Assembly: GCF_016863295.1 (NCBI RefSeq)
Contig: NZ_BOOP01000022.1
Coordinates: forward strand, 178,507 to 242,506
From: Planotetraspora phitsanulokensis
Lineage (GTDB): Bacteria > Actinomycetota > Actinomycetes > Streptosporangiales > Streptosporangiaceae
Direction: 5' to 3'
DNA length: 64,000 nt
The notes beneath the pieces are model-generated. The model did not search any database, was not told where the DNA came from, and worked only from the letters and a program-made list of their open reading frames with translations. Made by a program: the position numbers and the translations under genes. The number at the start of each line of letters is the position of its first letter. The stretch's first letter is position 1. Of this stretch, positions 25,446 to 33,932 are shown in pieces.

Positions 25446-28439
25446 CTACGTTTCGACCTGGTCGAACTCCCGCAGGAGGATCCGGACGTCCTCGGCCTCC
25501 GGGGATCCGAGTCTGCTGAAGATGTCGAGGGCCTTGGTTAGCGCGTCCCGGCCGCGCGGCAACTCACCCGCTCCGCGCAGCGCCTTGCCCAGGGCGGTCA
25601 GCGACTGCGCCTCGCCGTACGGGTGAGTGATCTCACGGCTGACGACCAGCGCCTGCTCCGCGTGGCGGGCCGCCTCGGCGAACCGGCCGGCGGAGATGAA
25701 GGTCGCCGCGAGGCGGTAGCAGACCCGCTGCTCCCAGACGCGCTGGTTGCTGGCCCGGAAGAAGGACAGGCACTCGGCGTGGTGGACGACGGCCTCGTTG
25801 AGCCGGCCGACGTAGGACAGGACGATGCCGAGGTGGTAGCGCGCGCGGGCGATGCCTGCGCCGCTTCCGATCTCGGTGAAGATGGCGAGGCCGCGTTCGG
25901 AGACCGCGATGGCGTCCTGAGGACGTCCCAGGCCGAGGTGGTCGCGGGCCGAGTAGCTCAGCGCGAGGGCCTCGCCCGCCGGGTTGCCGACCTGCCGGTA
26001 GACCTTGGTCGCGCGTTCGAACCACTCGAGGGCCTCGACATGGCGCCGCTGCCGTCCGGCCACGACGGCCAGGGCGTTGCAGGTCTCCCCGAGCACGATG
26101 TGGTCCCCGGTCTCCTCGCCGATCGCCCGCGCGCCGAGGAACCGCTGCTCGGCCTCGTCGAGCCGGTTCGCCCCGAAGAGGACACGGCCGAGCACGTACG
26201 CGCAGCGCATCTCGCTGTGCCGGTCGGCGACCCGCTGGGCGGCGGCGAGCATCACGGCTCCCCGCTGCTCGAACTCGCGCTGGTTGGTCCCCGACTCCAG
26301 CAGGGGCTCCATGGCGAGCAGCAGGTCGGCCGCGGGCAGCAGGTCGTCCGCCGACCCGGCCGACTCGGCGGCGTGGCCGATGGCGGCGAACAGGTCCTCG
26401 GCCTCCGCCGACAACCAGGCCACCGCCTCGTCGGCCGACGAGAACGTGTGACCCCGTGCGCCGGCGTCGACCAGGCTGTCGGCGATCGCGCTGCCCTCGT
26501 AGGCGAGCCGGTGCGCCGCCCTGGAGGAGGCCAGGTAGAAACCGAGGAGGCGCCGCAGGGCGAGTGCCTGCTCGGCCGGGCCGTCGGTCTCCTCCGCCTT
26601 GCGGCGCGCGAAGAGCTTGAGCAGGTCGTGGAAGCGATACCGCCCGGGAGCCGGCGCCTCGAGCAGGCTGGCGTCGACGAGCGACTCCAGCAGGTCCTCG
26701 GCCTCGGACGGGCTGAGATCGAGCACGGCCGCGGCCGCGAACGCGGAGATGTCCGATCCGTTCGGCAGCGACAGCAGGCGGAACGCGCGGGCCTGCCGAG
26801 GGTCGAGCTGGCCGTATCCCAGGGCGAAGGTGGCGGAGACGGCGAGGTTGCCGATCTTCATCTCGTCGAGCCTTCTGCGCTCGTCCGCCAGCCGGGGAAC
26901 CAGCGACGCCACCGTCCAGGACGGGCGTGCCGCGAGCCGGGACGCCACGATGCGCACGGCCAGCGGCAGGAAGCCGCAGGCGGCGACCACGTCCATGGCG
27001 GGGGCCCGCTCCGCGGCCACCCGGTCGGGCCCGGCGACCGCCGACAGCAGCGAGAGCGCCTCATCGGGCTCCATCACGTCGAGGTCGATGAGCCGGGCGG
27101 AGGGCAGATCGGCGAGCTTGCCGCGACCGGTGACGATCGCCGCGCACCCCGCCGAGCCGGGCAGCAGGTGCTCGACCTGCTCGGCGTCACGGGCGTTGTC
27201 GAGCAGCACCAGCATGCGGCGGTCGGCCAGCAGCGAGCGGAACAGCGCCGACCGCTCCGCCAGGCCGTCGGGTATGACGTCGACGGGGATGCCGAGGGCA
27301 CGCAGGAAGGCCACCAGCGCGGTCTCGGGCGGGGTGGGCTCGTTGCCGTATCCCCGCAGGTCCGCGTAGAGCTGGCCGTCGGGGAAGAGGTCCTGGGCCC
27401 GGTGGGCGACATGGACGGCGAGCGTGGTCTTGCCCACGCCGCCGATGCCGGACACAGCGGCGACCGGCACGCCCTCCCCGCCCCCGAGCAGCGTCAGCAG
27501 GCGGTTGACCAGGCTCGTGCGGCCGGTGAAGTCGGTGACGGCGGCGGGCAGCTGGGCGGGCTTGGGCATCTCGACGACCGGCTCCGCCTCGGCCTGGTCG
27601 TCTTCCGCCGGTTCGGGCGGGCTCGGCCGTACAGGCTCGGCCGGTCGGACGGGCGCCAGTGAGGGGTCGGCCGCCAGGATGCGGCGGTGGAGGTCCGTCA
27701 GCTCGGCTCCCGGCTCGATGCCGAGCTCCTCGATCAACGCGTTCCGGGTGTCGGTGAAGACGGACAACGCGTCCGCCTGCCGTCCGCACCGGTAGTAGGC
27801 GAGCATGAGCTGGGCCCGTAACCGCTCGCGGAGCGGATGTTGCGCGGTGAGGGCGATCAGCTCCGGCACCACGTCGGTGTGCCTGCCGAGCTCCAGGTCG
27901 AGCTCCATCAACGCCTCGACGGTGCCGATCCGGCGTTCGATGAGCCGGTCGCGCTGCTGCTCGGCGTACGGGCCGACGGCCCCGGCGAGCGGCTCGCCCG
28001 ACCACAACGCGAGGGCCTCGCGCAGGAGCTCGGCCGCGTGAGCGGTCTCCCCCGAACGGCGGGCGGTCTCGGCCGCGGCGGCCTCCCGCTGGAAGACGCC
28101 GAGGTCGAACCACGCGGGGTCGACGCGCAGGGCGTAGCCGCGTCCGACGGAGGTGAGCAGCTCGGGGCGGGTGCGCCGGGACCGGTCGGGCTCGAGGACG
28201 GTGCGAAGACGTGAGACGTAGGTGCGCAGGGCGCCGAGCGCCCGCGGGGGTGCGTCCTCTCCCCAGACGGCGTCGATCAGCTCGCCCGGTGTGGCCGCCC
28301 GGCCCTCCCGGAGAAGGAGCATCGCGAGGATGGAGCGTTGCAGGGGCGTCCCCAGATCGAGCTCGACACCGTCGCGCCAGGCGAGGATGGGTCCGAGCAC
28401 GGCGAAGCGAAGGCCGTTCTCGGGGGCATCACCTGGCAT
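25446..28439 (-). CDS. AfsR-type SARP regulator (SARP-NB-ARC-TPR)
   Basis: A 997-residue regulator with the AfsR architecture. Residues about 10-105 are the OmpR-like winged helix, 110-255 the bacterial transcriptional activation domain (W-F-D-L-G-V-F ... I-E-E-L-G-I-E-P-G). A Pro/Glu-rich linker leads to an NB-ARC ATPase (Walker A G-I-G-G-V-G-K-T-T near residue 334, Walker B M-L-V-L-L-D-N-A). The C-terminal third is tetratricopeptide repeats. Such proteins activate secondary metabolism or development. No biosynthetic cluster adjoins it here, so its target lies elsewhere. Confidence 0.95.
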   Translation of the reverse strand: MPGDAPENGLRFAVLGPILAWRDGVELDLGTPLQRSILAMLLLREGRAATPGELIDAVWGEDAPPRALGALRTYVSRLRTVLEPDRSRRTRPELLTSVGRGYALRVDPAWFDLGVFQREAAAAETARRSGETAHAAELLREALALWSGEPLAGAVGPYAEQQRDRLIERRIGTVEALMELDLELGRHTDVVPELIALTAQHPLRERLRAQLMLAYYRCGRQADALSVFTDTRNALIEELGIEPGAELTDLHRRILAADPSLAPVRPAEPVRPSPPEPAEDDQAEAEPVVEMPKPAQLPAAVTDFTGRTSLVNRLLTLLGGGEGVPVAAVSGIGGVGKTTLAVHVAHRAQDLFPDGQLYADLRGYGNEPTPPETALVAFLRALGIPVDVIPDGLAERSALFRSLLADRRMLVLLDNARDAEQVEHLLPGSAGCAAIVTGRGKLADLPSARLIDLDVMEPDEALSLLSAVAGPDRVAAERAPAMDVVAACGFLPLAVRIVASRLAARPSWTVASLVPRLADERRRLDEMKIGNLAVSATFALGYGQLDPRQARAFRLLSLPNGSDISAFAAAAVLDLSPSEAEDLLESLVDASLLEAPAPGRYRFHDLLKLFARRKAEETDGPAEQALALRRLLGFYLASSRAAHRLAYEGSAIADSLVDAGARGHTFSSADEAVAWLSAEAEDLFAAIGHAAESAGSADDLLPAADLLLAMEPLLESGTNQREFEQRGAVMLAAAQRVADRHSEMRCAYVLGRVLFGANRLDEAEQRFLGARAIGEETGDHIVLGETCNALAVVAGRQRRHVEALEWFERATKVYRQVGNPAGEALALSYSARDHLGLGRPQDAIAVSERGLAIFTEIGSGAGIARARYHLGIVLSYVGRLNEAVVHHAECLSFFRASNQRVWEQRVCYRLAATFISAGRFAEAARHAEQALVVSREITHPYGEAQSLTALGKALRGAGELPRGRDALTKALDIFSRLGSPEAEDVRILLREFDQVET

Positions 28440-28581
28440 GTGCTCTTGTCTCTCCCATTAGCAATTTTTCGACCAAATGATAGATCCCAGAGCGGTTGTC
28501 CAATAGTGAGGGGGGCTCCCGTTAATCGAAGCGTTGATTCGCCGTCAATCGGGCGTTGAGCACAGATGGGGATGTTGTGAC

Positions 28582-28622
28582 CGTGAGGCGGTGGCCCCTG
28601 CGGGGGCGGCCACCGCCTCACG
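28582..28622. terminator. Strong intrinsic terminator of the GNAT gene
   Basis: A perfect 15-bp stem (CGTGAGGCGGTGGCC with its complement) closes an 11-base GC-rich loop. It lies about 90 bp downstream of the stop of the leftward GNAT gene and upstream of the SARP gene. It probably isolates the SARP promoter (28440-28580) from read-through. Confidence 0.85.
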
Positions 28623-28712
28623 CAGCCGGGCAGGGGGTCGGGCGCATCGTCGCCCGGGGCCGGCGCGGCCCGCTCCTTCCCAACGGAGCCGCGCCGATTC
28701 GCAGGGTCGGGA

Positions 28713-29363
28713 TCAGGCCGCTTCCACTTCCACGAGGCCGAGCCTCGCGTGGAGACGTTCTCGGACGGTGGGCCATTCGAGATCGAGGATGGAGTAGTAC
28801 GCCGTATCTCGGACCGTGTCGTCGGCGCCTCGGCTGTCCGCCCGTCGCACACCGTCGAGGTGTGCGCCGAGGGCCTCGATGGCGGCCCGGGATCGGGTGT
28901 TGCGTACGTCGGCCTTGAGGGTGATCCGGTGAACCTGCCAGGTCTCGAAGGCGTGGGAGAGCATCAGGAACTTGCTCTCCCGGTTGACACCGGTTCCCTG
29001 GGCCGCGGCCGCGAGCCAGGTGTAACCGATGTCCGCCACGGACGGGACCTCGCCGATCATCCCTTTGGAGCCCGGAGGCCAGGGCATGGGGCCCTGCCAG
29101 TACTCCAGGTTCATCAGGCGGGTGGCACCGACGATGCGGTCGGTGTGCAGCCACCGGATGGCGAAGGGCAACGTGCGGCCCTCCGCCTGCTCAGCCAGAG
29201 CGGCCTCCACGTAGGAGACCATCTCGTCCCGGCCTGCGGGAACGCGAGTGAAGGCATAGGTGGAGCGGTCTTCATTCGCAGCGGCGACGAGCTCGTCGAT
29301 CACCGCCAGGCTGAGCGGTTCCAGGCGCACGGAGCGCCCGGACAGGGTGACAAAAGCGGGCAT
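28713..29363 (-). CDS. GNAT family N-acetyltransferase (RimJ/RimL type)
   Basis: A 216-residue acetyltransferase. S-V-R-L-E-P-L-S starts the fold, A-D-I-G-Y-T-W-L precedes the CoA loop A-A-A-Q-G-T-G-V-N, and V-R-N-T-R-S-R-A-A-I-E-A-L-G-A is the conserved late helix. Members acetylate N-terminal amines of ribosomal proteins or small molecules. ATG at 29363 was chosen; further upstream in-frame GTG and TTG codons lack a better ribosome-binding site. Confidence 0.88.
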   Translation of the reverse strand: MPAFVTLSGRSVRLEPLSLAVIDELVAAANEDRSTYAFTRVPAGRDEMVSYVEAALAEQAEGRTLPFAIRWLHTDRIVGATRLMNLEYWQGPMPWPPGSKGMIGEVPSVADIGYTWLAAAAQGTGVNRESKFLMLSHAFETWQVHRITLKADVRNTRSRAAIEALGAHLDGVRRADSRGADDTVRDTAYYSILDLEWPTVRERLHARLGLVEVEAA

Positions 29364-29571
29364 GAGCACATGATGAGGGCTTGGCAAGACGCCTGGTGCT
29401 TAATGACACGAGACATCTTGTGGTGCCTCAGGTTAAGCAGCGGGATGGACGGTAAAACCGCAGGTCAGACGGGTGAAATCGAGCCGCCCGCACGGGGGTC
29501 CAAGGTAAAGATTTAGGCAAAGATCACGCACGTCCCCGCGGCGCCCTGTGCAGGGGGCCCGACGCCGCCCT

Positions 29572-30846
29572 TCAGCGGCGTGTCGCGGCGGGCTTTTCGC
29601 TGGGCATGCCGCCTCCGGAGCGCCCGCCGCCGCACCGTCCGAGCCCTTCGAGCGCCTCGTCGAGATGCCGGAGAGAGGCGTCGATCCAGGGCAGCCTGAC
29701 CGGGTCGTCCGCGTGGAGGGCCGCGAGCCGTTGCTCGGCCGACTCCCCGTACAGCAGGCTGGTGGCGACCCTGATCCTGGACACCCGTGGGCGATCGCCG
29801 AAGGCCGTGCCCGGCAGGACGGCGACGCCGTGCTTCTCGATCAGCTCGGTGGCGAGTTCGGTCGACGACGAGAAAGACGATATTTCGGGGTACAGGTAGA
29901 ACCCGCCTTGTGGTGGCTCCACGCAGGCCCCGGCCCGGATGAACCGCTCGGCGACGGCACGGGCCATGATGCCGTGCAACCGGCGGCTGTCGGCCACCCG
30001 GCGCACCAGTTCGGCCGGCTCGGCGAACGCGTACGCGGCGGCGTGCTGCACAGGCGCGGGCGGCGTCGACCAGATCTCGCTTGCCAGCGCGAGCAGCCGG
30101 TCGCGGAGGGCGGCCCCGGGGAGCCGGGCGGATCCGGTGCGCCAGCCGCCGAGCGCCAGACTCTTGCTGAGCCCGGTCGTGATGACTGTGCGCTCGGGGG
30201 CGAACTCGGCGGGGCTGGCGAAGACGGCCGAGGGGTCGTGGACGAGGTCGCGGTAGATCTCGTCCGAGATGATGATCAGGTCGAGCTCGCGTGCCAGGAC
30301 CGCCAGCCGCCGGACGGTCTCCGGCCGGGCGAGCCTGCCCGTGGGATTGTCGGGCAGGGTGACCAGCACCGATCTGACGTCGCGGCCACGCGACCTGGCC
30401 TCCGACACGGCCGGCGCGAGCAGGTCCGGGTCGGGGACGCCGCCCTCTCCGGGAGGCGGAGGCAGCAGGATCGCCCGTACGCCGACGATCTCGGCCTGGG
30501 CGGCGTAGCTCACCCAGCTCGGCATCGGGAGGACGACGTCGCCGCCGAGGGCGAGGAGCAGGCCGAACAGCAGAGGCTTGCTGCCGGGCCCGGACACCAC
30601 CAGGTCCGGGTCGGTGGGCAGGCCGCGCCGCCCCCAGTACCCCGCCGCCGACTCCCTCAGCGCGGCAGAGCCCGCGACCTCGCCGTACCCGTTGTTCCCG
30701 CTCGCCTCGGAGAGCCTGTTTCGCAGTGCCGGATGCACCGGCAGGCCGGCCTCTCCGAAGGCGAGGTTGAGGACGCGGAGCCCGGCGCGGCGCCTTCGGA
30801 CGATGTCCTCGTTCGCCGCCAATGTCGCAGACAGGATGACATTCAC
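29572..30846 (-). CDS. PLP-dependent class I/II aminotransferase
   Basis: A 424-residue fold-type I aminotransferase. N-L-A-F-G-E-A-G-L-P-V-H opens the small domain. The PLP-phosphate loop region is P-G-S-K-P-L-L-F-G, the cofactor asparagine is in T-L-P-D-N-P-T-G, the aspartate and tyrosine in I-S-D-E-I-Y, and the Schiff-base lysine in G-L-S-K-S-L-A-L-G-G-W-R-T-G. The GTG start at 30846 follows TGGAGG. It is divergent from a LysR gene over 94 bp, the standard setting for LysR control of a neighbour. The substrate is unknown. Confidence 0.92.
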   Translation of the reverse strand: MNVILSATLAANEDIVRRRRAGLRVLNLAFGEAGLPVHPALRNRLSEASGNNGYGEVAGSAALRESAAGYWGRRGLPTDPDLVVSGPGSKPLLFGLLLALGGDVVLPMPSWVSYAAQAEIVGVRAILLPPPPGEGGVPDPDLLAPAVSEARSRGRDVRSVLVTLPDNPTGRLARPETVRRLAVLARELDLIIISDEIYRDLVHDPSAVFASPAEFAPERTVITTGLSKSLALGGWRTGSARLPGAALRDRLLALASEIWSTPPAPVQHAAAYAFAEPAELVRRVADSRRLHGIMARAVAERFIRAGACVEPPQGGFYLYPEISSFSSSTELATELIEKHGVAVLPGTAFGDRPRVSRIRVATSLLYGESAEQRLAALHADDPVRLPWIDASLRHLDEALEGLGRCGGGRSGGGMPSEKPAATRR

Positions 30847-30865
30847 TATGCCTCCAGATATCGGC

Positions 30866-30875
30866 GGAACGTTCC
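30866..30875. promoter_or_regulatory. Candidate LysR site between aminotransferase and lysR genes
   Basis: GGAACGTTCC is a perfect 10-bp palindrome in the 94-bp divergent region, 20 bp from the aminotransferase start. LysR proteins commonly bind symmetric sites in such regions, controlling both themselves and the divergent gene. Confidence 0.45.
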
Positions 30876-30940
30876 CAGGGTCTCGGGGTATAGGCATCAG
30901 CACAAGCGAGGCTTTCAGGTGCCGGGAGTAAGGAAGACCG

Positions 30941-31927
30941 ATGCTCGATCTGCGCCGATTGATCCTGATCTGCGAGTTCGCCCGGCGCGGGAGCATAGCG
31001 GCGACGGCCACATCGCTCGGGTACAGCGCCTCGGCGGTCTCCCAGCAACTCGCCGCGCTCGAACGGGAGGCGGGTGCCGCCCTGCTCGACCGGACGTCCA
31101 GAAGCGCCGAACTCACCGACGCGGGATGGCGTCTCGTCGACCACGCCCAGCGGATCCTCGCGATGGTCGAGACGGCCGAGTCGGACCTGTCGGCGCACAC
31201 GGCCACGCCGTCCGGACGGGTGGTGGTCACCGCGTTCCCCACCGCGGCCGTGGCCTTCGCGCCCGCGCTCGCCCGCTCGCTGCGGCGTCACCGGGAGTTG
31301 TCGCTGCGGCTGCGCCAGAGCCGGTCCGGGCGCGGCATGCGCGAGGTGGAGTCGGGCGAGGTCGACATCGCCCTGATCGACGACTGGTGGGGGCGGGTGC
31401 GCCGTGACACCTCGGTGCGGACGTTTCCGCTGCTCGTGGACCCCTTGGTTCTCGTGGTGCCCCGGCGGCACCCCATGGCCGATCCCGGCGTGCCCATCGA
31501 CCTGAGCGCTCTTCGTGAGGAGCCGTGGATGGCCACGCCGGACGGCGAGCCGTCCCGGACCGCCGTCGACCGCCTCCTGGCCGCGGCCGGCGGAGCGGCC
31601 CCCGTCGCGTGGGAGTTCGAGGGTCTCGGGACCATCCTGAGCCTCGTGGCCCGGGGGATCGGGATCGCGGCGGTGCCCGCACTGGCGCTCGCCGCGGGCG
31701 TCCGGGGGGTCGCCGTCCGGGATCTGCCCGGCGAGCCCATCGAGCGGCACGTCTACGCGGTGGCGAGGGAGTCGAGCGTGCACCGGCCGTCCGTCGCCGC
31801 GACGCTGCGGGCGATCCACGTCGCCGCGCGTTTCCTGGTGACCGACCTCGGGCACCTGCGCGGGCACCGGGAGGACGGCGACCCGGGAACCGAGCCCTCG
31901 GACGACGCCGGAGGATCACCCGTGTGA
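30941..31927 (+). CDS. LysR family transcriptional regulator
   Basis: A 328-residue LysR protein. The N-terminal winged helix (L-R-R-L-I-L-I-C-E-F-A-R-R-G-S-I-A-A-T-A, then S-A-S-A-V-S-Q-Q-L-A-A-L-E) is followed by a periplasmic-binding-like effector domain (P-S-G-R-V-V-V-T-A-F ... G-I-G-I-A-A-V-P). The acidic C-terminal tail is poorly conserved. It probably regulates the divergent aminotransferase. Confidence 0.93.
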   Translation: MLDLRRLILICEFARRGSIAATATSLGYSASAVSQQLAALEREAGAALLDRTSRSAELTDAGWRLVDHAQRILAMVETAESDLSAHTATPSGRVVVTAFPTAAVAFAPALARSLRRHRELSLRLRQSRSGRGMREVESGEVDIALIDDWWGRVRRDTSVRTFPLLVDPLVLVVPRRHPMADPGVPIDLSALREEPWMATPDGEPSRTAVDRLLAAAGGAAPVAWEFEGLGTILSLVARGIGIAAVPALALAAGVRGVAVRDLPGEPIERHVYAVARESSVHRPSVAATLRAIHVAARFLVTDLGHLRGHREDGDPGTEPSDDAGGSPV

Positions 31928-32024
31928 CAGATCACCGGGCGGAGTACGTTGCAGTGACGGGTCCACCCTCCCGAGTCATCCGGCACCACCAGCACCCGAC
32001 GTACCCCTGACGCAGAGGACGACG

Positions 32025-32783
32025 ATGTCGAGATTCACCGGTAAGTACGCGATCGTGACGGGCGCCGCCCAGGGCATCGGAGCCGCTGTAGCGCGACGGC
32101 TCGCGTCGGAGGGCGCGGCCGTGGCCTGCGTCGACTACACGGCCGACCGCTGCTCCTCGACGGTCGAGGAGATCACCAAGGCGGGCGGCACGGCCGTCGC
32201 GTTCGGCTGCGACGTGTCCGACAGCGGCCAGGTCGAGGCCCTCGTGCCCCAGGTGATCGGCGAGTTCGGCCGGGTCGACGTGCTCGTGAACAACGCGGGC
32301 ATGACCAGGGACAACCTGCTCTTCCGCATGTCGGAGGACGACTGGGACCAGGTCGTCGACGTCAACCTCAAGAGCGTCTTCCTGCTCACGCGAGCCGTGC
32401 AGAAGCACATGGTCGACCAGCGGTCGGGCGCCGTGGTGAACCTGTCCAGCCGGTCGGCCCTGGGCAACCGCGGACAGGCCAACTACGCGGCGGCCAAGGC
32501 CGGCATCCAGGGCCTCACCGCCACCCTGGGGCTCGAACTCGGGCCCTTCGGCATCCGGGTCAACGCCGTGGCGCCCGGGTACGTCGCGACCGCGATGACC
32601 GAGGCGACCGCCTACCGCGTGGGGTCCACGCCCGACGAGCACCAGGCCGCCGCCTCCTCGGTGATCCCGTTGCGCCGGGTGGCCCGGCCGGACGAGATCG
32701 CCTCCGTCGTGGCCTTCTTCGCCTCCGACGACGCGTCGTACGTCAGCGGTCAGACCCTCTACGTGAACGGCGGGGGCCGCTGA
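32025..32783 (+). CDS. 3-oxoacyl-ACP reductase-like SDR (FabG family)
   Basis: A 252-residue short-chain dehydrogenase. The cofactor loop is T-G-A-A-Q-G-I-G, the structural motif V-N-N-A-G is present, and the catalytic Ser-Tyr-Lys are in N-L-S-S-R-S and N-Y-A-A-A-K. The end V-S-G-Q-T-L-Y-V-N-G-G is family standard. It likely reduces a 3-ketoacyl substrate or oxidises an alcohol. The following luciferase-like gene starts in the stop codon region, so the two act together, perhaps in degrading an acyl or terpenoid compound. Confidence 0.93.
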   Translation: MSRFTGKYAIVTGAAQGIGAAVARRLASEGAAVACVDYTADRCSSTVEEITKAGGTAVAFGCDVSDSGQVEALVPQVIGEFGRVDVLVNNAGMTRDNLLFRMSEDDWDQVVDVNLKSVFLLTRAVQKHMVDQRSGAVVNLSSRSALGNRGQANYAAAKAGIQGLTATLGLELGPFGIRVNAVAPGYVATAMTEATAYRVGSTPDEHQAAASSVIPLRRVARPDEIASVVAFFASDDASYVSGQTLYVNGGGR

Positions 32784-33790
32784 CCGGCGACGGGCGCGGC
32801 GTCCGCGTCGGCGTCTTCCTCATCGCCGCGGGCTTCCCCGGCATGACGCCCGGCGAGGTCCTGAGGAACACGGTCGAGGCCGTCGTGGCCGCCGAGCGTG
32901 CCGGGTTCGCCGACGCGTGGATCGCCGAGCACCACTTCATGTCGTACGGCGTCTGCCCCTCGGCCACCACGCTGGCGGCCGTCGCGCTCGGCCGGACGAC
33001 ACGGATCACCGTCGGGACGGCGGTCAGCGTGTTGTCGACGTGGCATCCCGTCGCTCTCGCGGAGCAGGCGGCGATCCTCGACCAGGTGTCCGGCGGCAGG
33101 TTCCGCCTCGGGGTCGGCCGGGGCGGGCCCTGGGTCGACCTCGAGGTGTTCGGAACGGGCCTGGACCGCTTCGAGTCCGGCTTCGGCGAGTCGCTCGACC
33201 TGCTCTGCTCGGCGCTCGGCGGTGACGCGGTGTCGGCGGACGGGGCGTTCTTCCGGTTCCGCGAGGTGCCGTTCGTCCCCGCCGTGCGGATGTCGCCCGT
33301 CGTGGCGTGCACGTCGGCCGCGGGAGTCCGGCTCGCCGCCGACCGGGGGTTGCCCATGCTTCTCGGCATGCACATCGACGACGAGGAGAAGGCCGCGATG
33401 CTCGACGGCTACCGGGCCGCGTCGGGGGAGCCCCGGGAGCCGGGGCACGTCGCGGCGGCCGTCGGCTACGTGGCCGACTCGACGGCCGGGGCCGTACGGG
33501 AGATGAAGGAGTCGCTGCCCCGGTGGCTCGGTCCCGGGCTGGCCGGATACCGGCCTGTGGACGAACGGCCGCCCCCGAGCCGCGATATCCACAAGTATGT
33601 GGATAAGTTGTGCCGGATTCATCCGGTCGGAACGCCCGAGCACTGCGTGGACACGATCCGGGCCACAGCCGAGCGGACCGGGCTGCGCCATCTCATCCTC
33701 ATGGTCGAGGGCGGCGGCGACCACGCCCGGACGCTGGAGAACATCGCCCGTCTGGGCTCCGAAGTGCTCCCCGCACTGGCGGCCGTCTGA
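32780..33790 (+). CDS. LLM-class flavin-dependent oxidoreductase with probable CTG start
   Basis: A luciferase-like monooxygenase of about 336 residues. Family landmarks are A-W-I-A-E-H-H-F, G-T-A-V-S-V-L-S-T-W-H-P, Q-V-S-G-G-R-F-R-L-G-V-G-R-G and the C-terminal H-L-I-L-M-V-E-G-G-G. The first ATG is at 32843, but the usual first strand (R-V-G-V-F-L-I-A-A-G-F-P-G) is encoded in frame before it, and no ATG, GTG or TTG lies upstream of it. A CTG at 32780 overlaps the fabG stop as CTGA, after a GGGGG, and would restore the full N-terminus. If wrong, the protein starts at 32843 without strand one. Confidence 0.75.
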   Translation: MTGDGRGVRVGVFLIAAGFPGMTPGEVLRNTVEAVVAAERAGFADAWIAEHHFMSYGVCPSATTLAAVALGRTTRITVGTAVSVLSTWHPVALAEQAAILDQVSGGRFRLGVGRGGPWVDLEVFGTGLDRFESGFGESLDLLCSALGGDAVSADGAFFRFREVPFVPAVRMSPVVACTSAAGVRLAADRGLPMLLGMHIDDEEKAAMLDGYRAASGEPREPGHVAAAVGYVADSTAGAVREMKESLPRWLGPGLAGYRPVDERPPPSRDIHKYVDKLCRIHPVGTPEHCVDTIRATAERTGLRHLILMVEGGGDHARTLENIARLGSEVLPALAAV

Positions 33791-33795
33791 CGCGT

Positions 33796-33824
33796 CCCGC
33801 CCGGGTTTCGGCGCCCCGGGCGGG
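33796..33824. terminator. Terminator after the luciferase-like gene
   Basis: CCCGCCCGGG and CCCGGGCGGG form a perfect 10-bp GC stem with a 9-base loop, starting 5 bp after the stop at 33790. Confidence 0.8.
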
Positions 33825-33841
33825 TGCGGCTCCCCGATGAC

Positions 33842-33893
33842 CCGCCCGGTCGTGGCCGGGACACCGGGCGGATGCGGCCGGGACATGTCCCGG
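33842..33893. promoter_or_regulatory. Two palindromes upstream of the two-component operon
   Basis: A 9-bp inverted repeat CCGCCCGGT / ACCGGGCGG (33842-33850 and 33863-33871) is followed at once by the perfect 16-bp palindrome CCGGGACATGTCCCGG (33878-33893). They lie 40-90 bp before the first gene of the operon. The second looks like a classic operator for a dimeric regulator, possibly the response regulator encoded at the operon end. Confidence 0.55.
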
Positions 33894-33932
33894 TGGACCG
33901 TTCTGTGGACACCCCCACGAACGGAGAGTCCG

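Noticed and set aside
25407..25541. 44-codon open frame starting GTG opposite the end of the SARP gene
   Set aside because: It overlaps the SARP coding end antisense and looks like a mirror of its codon bias; there is only a weak ribosome-binding site.
29445..29516. 23-residue open frame (M-D-G-K-T-A-G-Q-T-G-E) with Gly/Pro/Lys content, considered as a small peptide or RiPP precursor
   Set aside because: No ribosome-binding site of quality, no modification enzymes nearby, and no recognisable core peptide.
33597..33932. Extension of the membrane/kinase frame upstream of 33933
   Set aside because: It overlaps the luciferase-like gene and a terminator; the ATG at 33933 with GGAGAG is the better start.
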